From contig OW285193.1 of the NCBI GenBank assembly GCA_935421135.1, positions 18,524,099-18,588,098 on the forward strand: 64,000 nt of DNA, read 5' to 3'. This DNA is from Bugulina stolonifera (lineage: Eukaryota > Bryozoa > Gymnolaemata > Cheilostomatida > Bugulidae). The notes under the pieces are model-generated. The model searched no databases. It saw nothing but the letters and a program-made list of their open reading frames with translations, and had not been told where the DNA came from. The position numbers were made by a program, and so were the translations under genes. This document shows positions 37,501-52,500 of this stretch, in pieces (within the stretch, counting starts at the first letter, position 1; each line of letters opens with the position of its first letter).

Positions 37501-40500
37501 TGAGAGTCGAGCCGTCGGCCATCTTGCCATATGGCTGACTTACTGGTAGGACCTCTAGGTCGGGTCTCTGCAGCTTCTTCAGGATGCGGGGTGATATTAG
37601 GTTGGTCGTACAGCCCGTGTCCAAGAGTAGGGTTACATCTTGGCTACATAGTCGTCCTTGTATGTACAGGCTAGGTACATGCGGCTTTACATACGTCACT
37701 TGAGTCACTGTTTTAGAAGGGGGGTCGGCCTTGCCGACCAGATACTTGGGACGGTCTTCCGAGATGGAAAGGTGAGAGGTGCGAGGAACTTGTAGGGCCC
37801 GAGTGCCAGCCTCTACTGTCTCGGGCCGGAGCCTTTTCCCGACTCGGGTACTGGCGGCTCAGGATATGTGGGGGGAGCGTTCCCATTGGTCCGTTGAGGA
37901 GGGGGACCAGGCTTTTTGCTGGTCTGCCAGGAGGGTCTGTTCCGAGGTCCTGGCGCTCTGGGGGCGTCTAGTAGTCCTCGAAGTCGTCTGACTTCTTGGC
38001 TGAGTGTCTGGATGGCCTCTTTCAGGTCGTTGATCCAGGTCAGGTCGGAGTCCACTGTATTTATTTGGGGTGTCTCCGGCTCGGGTTCTGTGACTGCCCT
38101 GATTTGGTGTGCTTTACTTCCACGGGAAGGTCCCTTGACGAGCAGGAAGTCGTTTCCGGCTCGGACGGCCGAGTCCACATCTCTGGGGTTTATTGCCAAG
38201 AGGTGTCTCTGTAGGTGTCCGTCCTCAAGAGAGTTACTGAAGTTTTCCACAGCCAATACCCGGCGGTGCGCTTCGGGTAGTTCCTGGAAAGCCACATGTA
38301 CAAGTTTCTTGACTAAGGTGGCATGTTCTTGTAATGACATGCCGGGATCTTTCCGCAGCTGTATGAGCTGGAGTCTAGCTTCTTTATCAGTTAACCCGTA
38401 TCGGGCGCGTAGAGCTTCGAAGATCCCTTCTGAGGTGCCGGGTCGGCCACATTCTTGTGCCGGTCCCTTGAGGGCCTCTCTTAGGTGAAGGTACATGGCT
38501 GCCGGGCTCCAGTCGTTTGCCTCGGCTATGGTCAGGAACTGTTCTATAAAGAACTCGACGTCTCCTTGTCCGTCGAACTGTGGTGTCTTGAAAGAGGGTT
38601 GAGGCGGCTGAGGTCGAGCTACTTCTATGTACTGTCCGATTACCTCTACTAGCCTGTCTATATCGCTAGCCATTGCTGAGTATAGATGGAGCCTCTTTGG
38701 TGAAGGGGACGTGTCGTCCTCGGTTTGATGTCTGTAGGGTGTCGGGTAGTTAGTTTAACTACTGTGGTTTGTCAGGCCGGGTCGGCCTGATGGTCGTACT
38801 GAGTACCGTCGATCTATTCTGGATCCGAGGTCGGTCTTTGATTGAAGATCCGGCGTAGGTCGGGCTACATCCAGCGGAACCACGAGAATTATGGGTGCAC
38901 TTTAGCGTTTGTCACCTTCTCGTATCCAAGGTTCCCGGGTCCGAGTCCTAAATCGCCGTAGAAGTATTGAAGAATGAGGTCGGTCGGTCACCCGAGGCCG
39001 AGGTCACCTTCCTTCTCTTCGTATCGTAAGAGTACGACCTTAGTATCCCACCGCTGCCACCAATGTAATGGTTTCTGTGATTTGGTGCGGTCGTCCTTGG
39101 ACGACTGTCGACCCAGAAATGAAGTGCCTATGAGTGGTAATAGGACTTCGCATTACATGAAAGATCGAGCGGTCTCAGTAGCCCAAATACTACCAAAGAC
39201 GACCCATCTGATCTCAAGTCCGACCTTCAGACTATACAGTGAAAGAGAGTAGTTCAACCTAGTAGGCGGTTCGCAAAGCGAATGACCTAGTAAAAGGAAG
39301 AGAAAGTCCCTGTATCAAGTATAGATGTGTCTTTATTGAAAGCCAAGTGTAGACTGAGACAATGAACAGTAAAACAGTGCCCTTTATATAGTATAAGGAC
39401 TTCCGGCCGACGTGACGTCGGGAAAAGACGACGTGTGGTCGTCCGGAAGTTGCGCAACAAGATGGCCGCCGGAAGCCCGACGGCCGACCCAAAATAGGTC
39501 GGGTTCTACAAAAGTTGCTTATAATGGTCCAATTCATGTACAAAATGAATATCAATGGATTCTGAGAGGTCGGGCCTCTGTACATGGGTATAAAAGGCAT
39601 AAAAAAGGACTTAGTGACATTCATGTGACTATGTACAACAACATATAGTAAGATACATGAATAAGGAATGAGCATAAACACATGGAGACATGTATATAGA
39701 CGGTAATTAAGTACTTTGAACATGCAATGCAGTTAAAGGTAAGTATACGAGCACTAATTGTGAGAATGTTAGTGTCAGGTGAGTAGCGCTGTAACAACTA
39801 CTAGGCACTTAGGGTGCGGTGGAGCTTCGTCCGGGAGTTGGGGTCGTATACAAATGTCCTGTACCATCACAATATAGACTTAGAGTTATATAGACTTAGA
39901 GTTATGTAGTTCAAATACATTGTATTCCCTTTTCAAAACACAATAATTTCAAAAATATATTTTTGTTGAGAGTAGGACATAGTAAGACTTCCAAAACAAT
40001 ATAGCCTCCACCAAATATACACCTGTTTAGGGGCAGACGTCTGCCTAATGATGTCCTCAATTGGTTTATCTGCTCTGTTGTATTTACTCCTGTTATCAGA
40101 CAGCTGCTGTTCCAGAGACTTGACCCGGTTTCTCAAAACCTCCACTTCCTCCTTCCCACCACCAGCTTGTCTCTGTAACAGAGTGATTGTAAATATAACC
40201 AGGTGACCACCAGGTGAGTACCGGGTGAGTACCGGGTGACCACCAGGTGAGTACCAGGTGAGTACCAGATGAGTACCAGGTAAGAGCGGGGAGATCTGGT
40301 AGCCTTCTTGTGATATAGGAAATAAATTATAATAGTTAACTACCACACTAGAATAATGAGCATGGGCTAAATATAAGTACTCCTACTATAACATATAAAC
40401 AGTAAACGTTGGATGGTGAACTATTAATGTAGAGTTTCTCTAATACCACCATAATAACAATCTCCAACCCTCACTTGTTTTTGAGCTGAAGACATCCTGT

Positions 40501-43500
40501 CCATTTTCCTCTCCAGCATCTCATTGTCCTCTTCAAGTTTTCTTTTGCTGGCCTTGAGTCTGTCTATAGCTGTAACCTTCCGAGCCAGTTCGTCCTTGAG
40601 CTCCTCATTCTCTATATGCAGAGCAGCCTCACTATCATATTTCTTTCTCCCCTCGCCTCTAGTCTACAAGTACCATGGAAGTAGAGCTTGTGCAGTGACA
40701 GATTTCAACCATTTAGTTGAGATCTGCAGACTTTTTTATCACAACCATTCACTCACATTCTATTACTACAGTTTCTTGTTTAAAGTAGGAGTTGCCCTCA
40801 ACCAGTTAAATATATTGTATATAGAGCTACACTGTACTTCAGCTATTCTTAGAGGAGCATTTCACAGAGTATTGGAGGCAGATCTCCCTACCGTTGCTAT
40901 TAATAAACTAGTCATCGGTAAAGGATGGCAAGCCTCACCTTCCCCAGAGCTGACTCCAGTTCAGATATACGCTCCTTCAAATCCTTAGTCCTCTTGTCTA
41001 TCAGCTTCTGTATGTTCCAGTCCTGCGCCGCATTATTAGCATTCACCTTCACTGCCTCCTCCGCCTGCTGCACGAGGTCTGCTCTCAGCTCTTTCAGCGC
41101 AGACGTCATTCGCTGCAATACAGTTCCATACAGTTACATACGGTTACAGTCATATACAGTGCATCAACAAACAGTAAACAATGTGGCACACGCATAACAA
41201 ATAGTGCAGACATTATGAAAACTTTTAAGAATGCGTGCAACAGAATCTGTATTGTGTTTTTCAATAACCTGCTACACATGTGAAATTCATACTAAGTGAT
41301 ACAGGTAATAATAAAACTATGTATACCCTTTGTAGTATTCCTTAATTTTAAATGATTAGGTAAGAAGTTCCATATAAATATGACATCATGTAGAAACACA
41401 CTTCAATAACCAACAGTTTTTCTGTGAAATATATATATTTTTGTACCTTCTTTCTTATGACCATCTTGCGTTCAGGCAGAATACTACACATTTCAACATG
41501 TGCTGACAGACAAATGACAGCAAACACACAAGTCTACTAGAACTTCGTATAATCCATAGATATGATACTATGTGTATATAATGGTATGATCACATCCTAC
41601 CCACTATTCACATAATAATCAATAACATTGTGTATTAGTAAACAATAAATCTTTTGAGTACCAAATTATACCGCATGTGTTTGAAGTTGTCCATCAAAGT
41701 GAAGCAATGTTGAAAAATGTCTAGAATATCATGATACACATAAATGTGTACATACACATGTTCATTAATCTTTGGACGCCTAGAAGATTTTTATGTTTTT
41801 GAGGTCTGTAGGGCTATCTACTGTTATAAAGTGTATTGAACTATATATTGGCTGAATCCTCATTAGTCAATGAAACCATTTTTCACAAAATCATTATTGT
41901 TTGATAAAGCCTAGAAATCTTATAGCACCCATAAACATGCCAGCAATGGTAAACCGAACTAAGGGTGTGCTAACAGATTATTGTAGTAACATTATATTTA
42001 GCTTTCAGGTCCACCAAATCTTCAAAGAGTCTGTTCACAGCACATAATGTGAAAGAAAATAAAAGTAAATGTGTATAGTATCTTCCTACAGTGCTTCAAA
42101 GATTAGTGGCCTCTTAGAGCTCACTGAATAAATTTGTGCAAAAAAACTTTCAGGTACATAAAACCTCATTGATTTTATAAAAATAATATAGAATCAGCAG
42201 CTAATGAGGATTCCAAAAAGGTATAATTTGAGCTACTTAAAAACGTTAGGCTTCTTTTCAGGACCAAAAATATCCATGAAGCAATGGTGGTTTAAAAGCG
42301 TCCAAAGATTAATGAACATCACTGTATGTATACCATATACATACATGTACATACATACATATGGTATTTATGGCCATGGTATACATACACATACACATGT
42401 ATATATACACCATGTTATACATACACGTATATGTATAACGTGATATTCGTATACGTGTACATAGTGCTATGTATAGTGTTATTATCACACTGGCCAACCA
42501 GTGACTACCACACCATCAAATGGAGAGAAAATGATGAGAAACCCTACTTGGGAATATTATAAGAAACCAATGAAAGATTCTGGTTAATACAAACCATTTG
42601 ACCAATTCAGGGAACACAGTCTATCACATTGATACATCTATTCAGGGAACACAGCCTATCACATTGATACATCTATTGAAGGAACACAGTCTATCACATT
42701 GATACATCTATTGAAGGAACACAGCCTATCACATTGATACATCTATTCAAGGAACACAGCCTATCACATTGATACATCTATAAGTTGTTTTACTTTGTAA
42801 CTAAACAGTCCTGTAAAGGAAACGGTGAGTCGAGAGAGACTTGGCACAATTGATACAACACACGACTGATCAGACAACTACACACCTGTATCTCCTCATC
42901 TTTATCCTGTATCTGCTGCTTCAGACGGTTCATGTGCTCCTTGGCAGCAGCAGTCGGTCCTCGATTCGCAGCCTCCTTCTCAGACTGCAGGTCGTTATTT
43001 AGTTTACCGAGTTGCACATTTGCGGAAGACAGCTGTTTCCTCAAGTCATCATTCTCTTTATCCAACTTCTGCACCAGTACATGATGCTCTGTAATACAAT
43101 ATACATGTAATACAATATAATACAATATACATGTAATACAATATAATACAATATACATGTAATACAATATAATACAATATACATGTAATACAATATAATA
43201 CAATATACATGTAATACAATATAATACAATATACATGTAATACAATATAACATAATACAATATACATGTAATATAATATAATACAATAACTGTTATATAA
43301 CGCAATACAGAAAGCAACTCCAGGCACAGTGTAGAATTAATCAGCTGGAGTTGTGCATACATGTCTAAGTGTAGAAGTTGAAGAATGAGAACATAACTCC
43401 AGTCTTTAGCTTCTATAAGTTCAGTAGTTCAGTGTTTGAATGTAAGGACTGGCAATAGGTGAGAGTTTTAGGCTATAGTTAAACCAATCAGATGCTATAT

Positions 43501-46500
43501 AGGATCATCATACTCACTGCTGGTTGCAGGAAATACAACCATACAGCAAATATTCACTTCTACTAGAATAAGAGGACATATGAGGACATCATTTGAGTGC
43601 GAACCTTCGATAAGTTTCTCCTTGGCTTTGCTCATGGTCATAGTGGTCTGCTCTTCCCGTCGTCTCCATTTCTCTACCTCCGCCTGCAGAGATCTGATCC
43701 TCTCGCTCAGTGCACCGATTTGATTGTCCTGCTGCACCACTGTATCCTCTACTTCATTCAACCTCGCAAGCTAAGGACAACACAAACCTCTCATGTTACA
43801 ATCCCTAATACACACCCAGAACTTACCAGTTTACTAGTAGGTACACCTGACGTCATGTTACTATACCTTAATACACACCCAGAACTTACCTGTTTGCTAG
43901 TAGGTGCACCTGATGTCATGTTACTATACCTTAATACACATCCAGAACTCACCTGTTTACTAGTTGGTGCACCTGGCATGGGTTGATTGACGTTAGCAAT
44001 GGCCGTCTGTTTGAACTTGACGAATGCATCATCTGATTTGATGTGAAGTCTGTCCATCATCAGCTTCATGTCTGTCTCATGTTTGTTACATAGGTCGACC
44101 ATCTCATCGCGAGATGATTGGAGCAATGACTGTAGCTTACCTATCGTTTCCTCTTTCTGGGCTATTCTTGCCTGTAAAGCAACATTATAATATGTTATCT
44201 ATTAGTATAACAATACACAGTATAACGACTACAAATATACTAAAACTTTCAAGCATACTCTACACACAATACCAGCTGTGTCTAGCAGCACACATGTATA
44301 TGTAGTTTACCTGCAAGCTGCCGATAGTGCTCTGAGCCACACGAAGAGCCTGTTTGGTCTCGTACTGCTCCTCCTGGTACTGAGCATTAGATGTAGCCTT
44401 AGCAATAGCAGCATCTCTCTCCGCTGTGGCAGGCATCCTCAGTCTAAGCTCAGATATCAGTCTATCTCTAGAAAGTAGGTTAGCGTCAGCTTCCTTCAGT
44501 TTTACCTCCAGTTCCGTAGCTCTCTGTAGTAGAATATGCATGAGAGATTAAAGGTCGGGCCTTTCTATTGGTTGCAACCTTTACTTAATAATGACTGCAA
44601 CTACTCTATGAGTACTTATAACAAAAATGGCCCATCAAATAAATTACAGAAGAACAGACCTAGTATGTAACATGTAAATAACGTCATTATTGGGGAAATG
44701 TGTTATCAGCAAAGTACGTGTAATATTGTAACAACCAGTTGGCAATGTTCCAGCAAGCCGTCGTATCGTTAAAATGACGCACCGTTTTCATACTCCTTGA
44801 CTCAGTTTGCGTCTCTATGATCACCCTGATATTGTTCTTTATGGTGAATATAGCTTGCTCTAGCTGATCTGAGATAGGCAGAGTGATGTCGGGGAAGGAT
44901 CCTGTAGCCTCTTCAAACTACAAGCAGTTTAAATACATTATGACTTTAAGGCTATAGCTAAAGACTGTTCCAAACCTATCTACTCAGTGATAGCATGGCA
45001 TCATCACCATGGAGTAGTTTAGAGTTGTCGTACCTTTGGTTCAGTATATCAGAGGTAAAGTAGCGATCAGCAGCTAATAGCAATGAAGGCGACTTTCGGT
45101 TGGAAATCAAAGACTGTATAACATTACGACATTGAAAATCTTTAGTATCAATGAATTTAATGCAGCTTGCACATGTAAGACAATAATAGCTTGGTGTAAT
45201 GTGCATTATTTACTGTAGTACTTATACATGCATCAACAGTAGTGTTATGTTAAATGAACGAGCATGTACAATTAACAGATCACTCCTGTACACAATACAC
45301 TACGCAAAGGCATGCAAATTGAGGACATACAAATCAAGGTCACACAGGTCAAGTGCATACAGGTCAAGGTCATACAGGTCAAGGTCACACAGGTCAAGTG
45401 CATATAGGTCAAGGTAACACAGGTCAAGGTCATACAGGTCAAGTTCATTCAGGTCAAGTTCATACAGGTCAAGGTCATACAGGTCAAGGTCGTACGGACG
45501 AAGAGTGAACTGACGTACCTTGGAGGCAGCACCAGCAATCTCTTGCTGCTGGTTCTCCAACTTGTTAATAATTCTCTCCATCTCCATCTCTCTCTGTTCC
45601 CACTGGAGTTGTCTCTCCTCGTAGTGCCTGTTCATCTTAACTTGGCTCTCTTCCAAGTCACTGATAGTGGCCTCGTGCTGCCTCACAGTACTTTGCATGA
45701 ACGACACCTATGAATACAGCGCAAAGATATATCCTTCTCTGTCAACACTTATTTCTATTAATACAAACATAAAATAGCTGCAAATAGAAATAAAATATCT
45801 GCTAATGTAAAATATGCATATAAACATCAGCATGGTGATTGGTTTCACCTGATCTGAGAGTCTTTGTATCTGGCGGGTCTTCTTGAGCTCTTCTAGCCTG
45901 AGCTCCTCCATCTTGCCGTGCCACTCGACCACCTTGTTAGCGCCCTTACCATCCTTGAGCGTGGATATAAGCTCTTGCAGTGATGAGTACTGCACCTTCA
46001 GACATGCCAACTTATCCTCCACTGCAGCTCTGTCGTCTGTAATCTGTAATACACAGCAGAAACAGTTTGAACTCTATAGAAATATGGTATCCATAGCAAC
46101 ACGGCATCCATAGCAACACGGTATCAATAGCAACACGGTATTCGTAGTAACATAAACTTGCAGTAAAAATTTTCATATCAAGGTGACTAACACAATGCAT
46201 TGTATTGCATAGATAAAGCTCACAAATCTGTCAGCAATATTTTGAGTAACATGATGTAGACAGCAATAACCTGTTTAAGCTGTTTAGCAAAGCTATCCTT
46301 ATCTTCCTGAAGTTGAACCATGGCTCTAGCAAACTTCTCCTGCTTAGAGAGAGGTATGGCCCCACTGAACATGCGTCTCAGTTCATGTATCGTCTGTCTA
46401 GTCACAAAGATATAACACTCCATTTTAATTGAGGTATACAGGTTACAAGAATCTTTAATAAGTTTAACTGGAAATTAACACAGGCTGTACGTATAAAAAA

Positions 46501-49500
46501 CAGACAGCTTCTACACTATTACTGAGTTAGCCATAGCTGATTCAAACATTCACTTGACAATATTATAAAGTTATAGGTCACAGACAAGGTCTCTGTCAGT
46601 TCGCTATGCTTGGTACGTTTACATCTTTCAGCTGTGCTACAAATAGCCTTAGTACTTTGCAGTAGATTAATGAGAGAATGAGGGTACCTAAGGTGACGGC
46701 TCTTGTTGGCACTATCAGCTCTGTGGTGAAGCAATGATTGATCCTTCTCATCTAGCCTCTGCTCCATCCTTAGTAACTGAGCCTGCAGTTTAGTTATCTT
46801 CTTAATGGAATCCTCTAATTTCTTCACAGACGTCCCCTCTGACACTTGCAACTGTACGATGTGACGGTGCAACTTTCCTGCAAGACAACAACACAATACG
46901 TAAATTATGTAAACCCACGTTAATGGTTTCCAAATGTGATAAAGAAATAAATGTACTCACCATAAAATAGCTCCTCGACAGCGTAAACGATACAATGTAA
47001 TGCATAATCCAAAGGTTATAACTCTGGTTAGCTGCTGTTTGTTCAATCATATTTTTACTTTTGTGAAACTATTGTGAATACATATGCCCATAGACATGGG
47101 AGTTCTACGATACTAACCTATGACCTTCTTCTCGTCACTCTGTGCCTGAATGTCTATGAGCTGCTGACGTAATGAGAGGAGCTCCTTCTCCTGGCTCACC
47201 TTCTGTTGCTCCATCGCAGACGCCTGGTTCATCGCAACGTCTGCAATCTCCTTTAGCCTCGAGTTCTCTATTTTTAGTGAGTTTTCAGACGATTCGAGTG
47301 CAGTAATACATTCCTTATCAGCATCGCTGACAGACTTCAGAACACAGTCTATAATAATAACACAGACAAATTATGAAGATTTAAAACAAATGGGTACACT
47401 ACCACCACATAATTCGATTCAAAAATTATAGAGGCAGGTTGAGATATTACAAGGTAAATACAGCATTATTCAATAACACACTTCACAGAATCATGCACTT
47501 ACTGGACAGCTCATCTCGGAGTTGTCTTTCTGTTCTCTGTGCATCAAGATTCATACGAGTCACTTCTGCAAACTTCTGTTCCAGCTCGTTGTTCCTCAGC
47601 TCCAGTTCTGCGATCATCTCCTTCCTCTGCTCGTACATCCTGACAGCATGCTCGGCTCTCTGTCTCTCATTCAACTCCTTCATTTCCAGAGTAGCTAACT
47701 TCTTAGCCTGAGTCATCGCCTGTATGAAGAACCTCGACTATATTAAGCAGACTATAAAATAATACATCACTATTTGAGCAGTTGACTGAGAAACTTTGAT
47801 TTCACATGCATTGGTTTGAATTATTTATTCTTCTTAAACATCCAGGAATATAAATGATCTGATTTCACTGGCCTCTGAAGTATACAGGAAACAGACTCAT
47901 ACCAATCAATGTACTGATTCAATTACTGGAGTGTCACACACACAGATTGAGCTGGGTTGCTGTACCATGACATACCTCATTGTCCAGAGTAGCAGGGGTC
48001 ATATGAATGCCCTGTCTCTGCAGCTGCTCAAACGAGGCTTGATATGCATGAGTCTTCTCCTTCTCTATCTCCAGCTCTCGGGCTAAACCATCCTTCTCGT
48101 GCTGAAGACGTTTTTGTTCCATCTACAATATGTCAATAATATTTTAGCGCAAGGATGTATTCGTTTCTACACCGGTGAAAATAAGCTGACTGGGGTTTTA
48201 GTCCGAGGTTTCACAGCAGCTACCATCAAACCCATTACCACCAGATATTATCCAATCACCATATTTGACATAATACAAATACCTCTAGAGTGGCTGAGTG
48301 CTCATTCTTAGCAATCATATTGTTGCTTCTCTCTAAGAGATCTCTGTATTTCTCAGTCAGTTCCTGGTACTGCTTATTAGCTGATTCCAGTTCACTTAGT
48401 GGAACCGACTCTTCTCTTGTCTTCTGCAAAGTAGCTATCTTGAAGGAGGCCATATCCTAAAATATACAGCACATTGTTACATCAGTAGCAATAGTACAAT
48501 GTAGACAGTGCTATGGTATTAATGACAATGGCAGTAGTCACAAAGAAAGCAATCAAGAGACACTACAAATGTCAGCGAAGATACTAGAGTAAAGTGCTGA
48601 CAATGTGTATGTGATACCAAATTTCACTACAAAACAACGACCCAGTTCACAAACCATACTTCATGTCCATCATTGTTCAGATAGCATAGTCAGTTTACGA
48701 GCATTTCCCCTACCTTGTATCTCTGTAGATACCCCAAACGTTCCGTCACAGCAGTCTCCATAGCGATAATCTCATTCTTGAGTCTAGTATTGTCCTTTCT
48801 AAGAGACGCCTCTATGTCCTGCATCATAGAGTAGCGTCTGGTTAGAGCTTTCTCATTCACTCTCAGCACTGTGGCCTTCCTAGACATGTCTGCCAGTCGA
48901 CGTCTAACCTCCGAGTCATCATGTGACAGAGTCTCCAGCAGCCTCTGAAAGAATATCACTCTGTTTACATTGTATGTAATAACAGAAGTATAGTATAATA
49001 CTATGTATGTAATAACAGAAGTATAGTATATACTATGTATGTAATAACAGAAGTATAGTATATACTTTGTATATAACCCTTTAGAACACTTGCTAAGATA
49101 GTGTAGCGAAAACAAAAAATGCTCCTAATATTTCACCTCAAACAGAGTTTTAATGAATGAAATGGCATAATTTTGATTTACTATTCCAAAGATGCCATCG
49201 AGCAAACCGAATGTTTAGATAATATTGAACAATAGCAGAAATGCAGAAAATTTCCCTGTAAGATCTCTATATGTGTTTGCATCTACGCCAATACATTACC
49301 ACATAATTGCATACTTACATCAAACTCATGAACTTTGACCTTATCCTCTGACATCACACCTTCTAGTTCGGTGACCTTCTTCTCCATCATCTCTCTCTGC
49401 TTTTCCCACTCGCCTCTTTCTTCGTGGAACTGCTTGTAGACGAGACCCAGTTGATGCCTGACCACAGCGAACTTACCCTTGTATGCCTCGAGGCCTTGCT

Positions 49501-52500
49501 CCATGCGACTCAACATAGTCTCTTTCTGAGACAACTCCTGAAAGGAATAAAATGGTACAGTAACAACATGGTGTTATGTCATGTTATATGATGTGCTGTA
49601 ACATGACGTGATGGCATATGATGTGCTGTAACATGACGTGATGTTATATGAGGTGCTGTAACATGACGTGATGTTATATGATTTGCTGTAACATGACGTG
49701 ATGGCATATGATGTGCTGTAACATGACGTGATGTTATATGATGTGCTGTAACATGACGAGATGTCATATGATTTGCTGTAATGTGGCTGGATATACACAA
49801 AGTAATATAACCAGATACAATCTCTTAACAATGTGTGGAGTAGAGGAATGGTGTTTGCAGTCCAGTTATTTACTCGTAGCCCATTTCCTATCACTCTAAC
49901 AAAAATAACAACAACTTATTCAGTAATAGCACAAACTCTTTTAATTATATAGTCTCATCCATATATCACATTTTAGAATGAAATAATACAACAGACCACT
50001 AACAGACAACCAACAGACCTCTCAAAGGTAGGAAATATTACAGCAGACATGGGGTTAGATACCAAACAGCTATACTTACATGTAATATCTGTACCAAGTG
50101 TTCATTTAGACTAGCAATGACATCAGCACTAGAAACTGCCATGCCTTCAGGGAGAGCCAGAGTCTGGAATAACATTCCCATTCCACCAGCTACTCTCACA
50201 GCATTCAGATCTTCCTCCAACTTTGCTACCTGCAGTATTTACACCTCAGGCTAAACCTTTGTTTTACGATACAGAACTGAACATAACATATGTGTGTGCA
50301 TACAGATGTTGATCTACTAAAAGAATAAACAATAACCAATATTCTTCGGTTTAGGATCATTGAAGAGCTATTGTAGCATGGTAACAGAATGCATATAGCT
50401 GAAGGAAATGTTCTGATCTTTAAAAGTACTGTACATGACTTGTAGTAGAAGACTATGGCGAGAATCTCCGTACCTTGCCTGTAGTTTTCTCCAGTTCCAG
50501 TTTAGCCTTGGTTCCTTCAACCCTAGCCTCCCTCAACTCTCTTCTTAGCTCCTCATTCCGTCCTGTCAGATTGTCTACTTGTGCCTTGAGATGCAGAGCT
50601 GCGTCATAGTTACCTGTGATTTGTTTGGCCTCAATAGCCTGCAATATATACATGGAAACAATTCAACTTCCACACACATGGAAACATGAAATAACACAGC
50701 GGTATGTATTCATACATGTACACAATAGATGTGAATGGGAACAGAGTATAACACGTTAGTACATACATGTACATAAGATATAACCATATAAAGGGATGGA
50801 TGTAAGATTGTAGCTGGTTGTATATTTTCCACAATGATAAATAGATAGCTACCATGGCCCTCTCTGTTAACTATAAAAAGTAGATGGCACTTACAGCTAG
50901 CATACGTTCCAAGGTGGGACTCTCTACGTTCACAGCCTGTCCACCCTCTACAAAGATCAGCAAAGCTCAAGCTATAGCGACATTCTATTCATAAGAATAT
51001 GCATGCTATGATGTAGTATCTACATACAAACACTACAGAGTACCACAGAGCAATGCTTGACCAGTAATATAATATGTCTATTATTGTGAATTGTCTACAC
51101 TTGTTCAATTCAGAAGCAAGGGAGCATAACTCTAAAGTATAGGTTAAACAACCACTATTGAATGAGTCTGTGTGATCATGCTGTGTGGTTCGCAGATAGA
51201 AAGATTAGCAAAGGCATAGTGTATACATAAGTATTACAAGAGAGAGCATGGGAGATGGTAGTAAAGGCATAATCCTAAGAGATCAATGGCTAACCTCCTT
51301 GGGATTCCTTAACAGACTTGAGTACTTCCTTTAGCCCCTGCTCCAGTTTCTTATTCTCAGTGTCTACCTCCCTGATGCGTAGATTCAACTCGGCATTAGT
51401 CTGACGTACTCTGTCCATGTCTTTCTGGTATTTCTCAGATTCCTGAGCCAGCTGTAGGGCCTGTTCACAAAAATACACATACATAATGTACCAACGCTCA
51501 CTGGGTCCACGGACAGAGGAAGTCAGTACATTTACTACTGTACAAACACAGAGAATGAACTGTATTTATGCATAAGTTAGACTGACTACTGTACTGTGGT
51601 ACAAACATAGGCTAACTACTGCACTGTAGTACAAGCATAGGCTAACTACTGTACTGTGGTACAAACATAGGCTAACTACTGTACTGTGGTACAAACATAG
51701 GCTAACTACTGTACTGTGGTACAAACATAGGCTAACTACTGTACGTACTCGACTCTTGAGTTCATCTGTCTCTGCATCTCTCTTCATCTGGCTGACATCA
51801 TAAGGCGACTTCTTCTTCTTTAACGTCTCTGTGAACTCAGCAATGGCTGACATGTCATCATTTGTCAGACCGAGAGCCACAGCTCTACAGCACCAATATT
51901 TGTTTACAGTTTGATTTAAATAATGAAATATTAATTAAAAACTCATGAATGACTGCCATAAGTTGCTTCGAGTATCAGAATATAAGACAGACACCAGACA
52001 AACCAAGCTATAACATATTACTTATTAAATGGAAAGTATTTAGTCAATGGCTAGAGTTTTCTTCTTCTACTCCTGTGAGGAGTTGTCTAACCTCTGCCCA
52101 CCATGCTGTGCCAACTTTCTAATCTGCTGTTTGAGGTCAAGCCTTTCTTCCTCCAACCTCTCCACTTCCTTCTGTAGAACTTGATTAACAGCCCTTTCCT
52201 CTTCCTGCTTTACTACTTTGCCTAAATAATGAAGGTGTAATATGCAGCCTAAATAACACAGGTAAAATATGCAGCCTAAATAATACAGGTGAAATATGCA
52301 GCCTAAATAATACAGGTGGAATATGCAGCCTAAACAATACAGGTGGAATATGTAGAATCCCAACAGATTAAGGCTCGGGTACACGAGAGGCCATTAGGTT
52401 CGGCGGAGCAACTTCGTTGTTCGTTGGCATGGCTCTATAGGCAATGCGTGGCACCAGTCCATTAGTGGCCCTGATTAATATCCAGACAGTAACAAAAGCT

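Larger units (their letters stand above)
34836..39871 (-). mobile_element. Ty3/gypsy-like LTR retrotransposon, internally deleted
   Basis: A 5,036-bp insertion in CEP290 intron 37, same strand as the gene. The outer ends are TGTAATGG...CCATCACA, flanked by ATAT (34832-34835 and 39872-39875; AATAT is possible if the terminal A is assigned to the flank). The 5' LTR is 39064-39871 (808 bp). The 3' LTR is 34836-35287, which retains only 452 bp. Over those 452 bp I see one difference (35024 versus 39252), so the insertion is young. Internal order on the minus strand: primer-binding site, gag, -1 frameshift site, protease, Pro/Arg-rich tail with two zinc fingers. No reverse transcriptase, RNase H or integrase motif was found, so the copy is non-autonomous. 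Confidence 0.9.

Noticed and set aside
37779..38488. Plus-strand open frames over the retroelement
   Set aside because: Antisense shadows of gag in GC-rich sequence; gag has clear family motifs on the minus strand.
45300..45518. In-frame extension of CEP290 exon 29 through LDLYDLDL repeats
   Set aside because: A good donor (GTACGT) ends the exon at 45519, the next exon joins in phase, and the 15-bp repeat has no counterpart in other CEP290 proteins.
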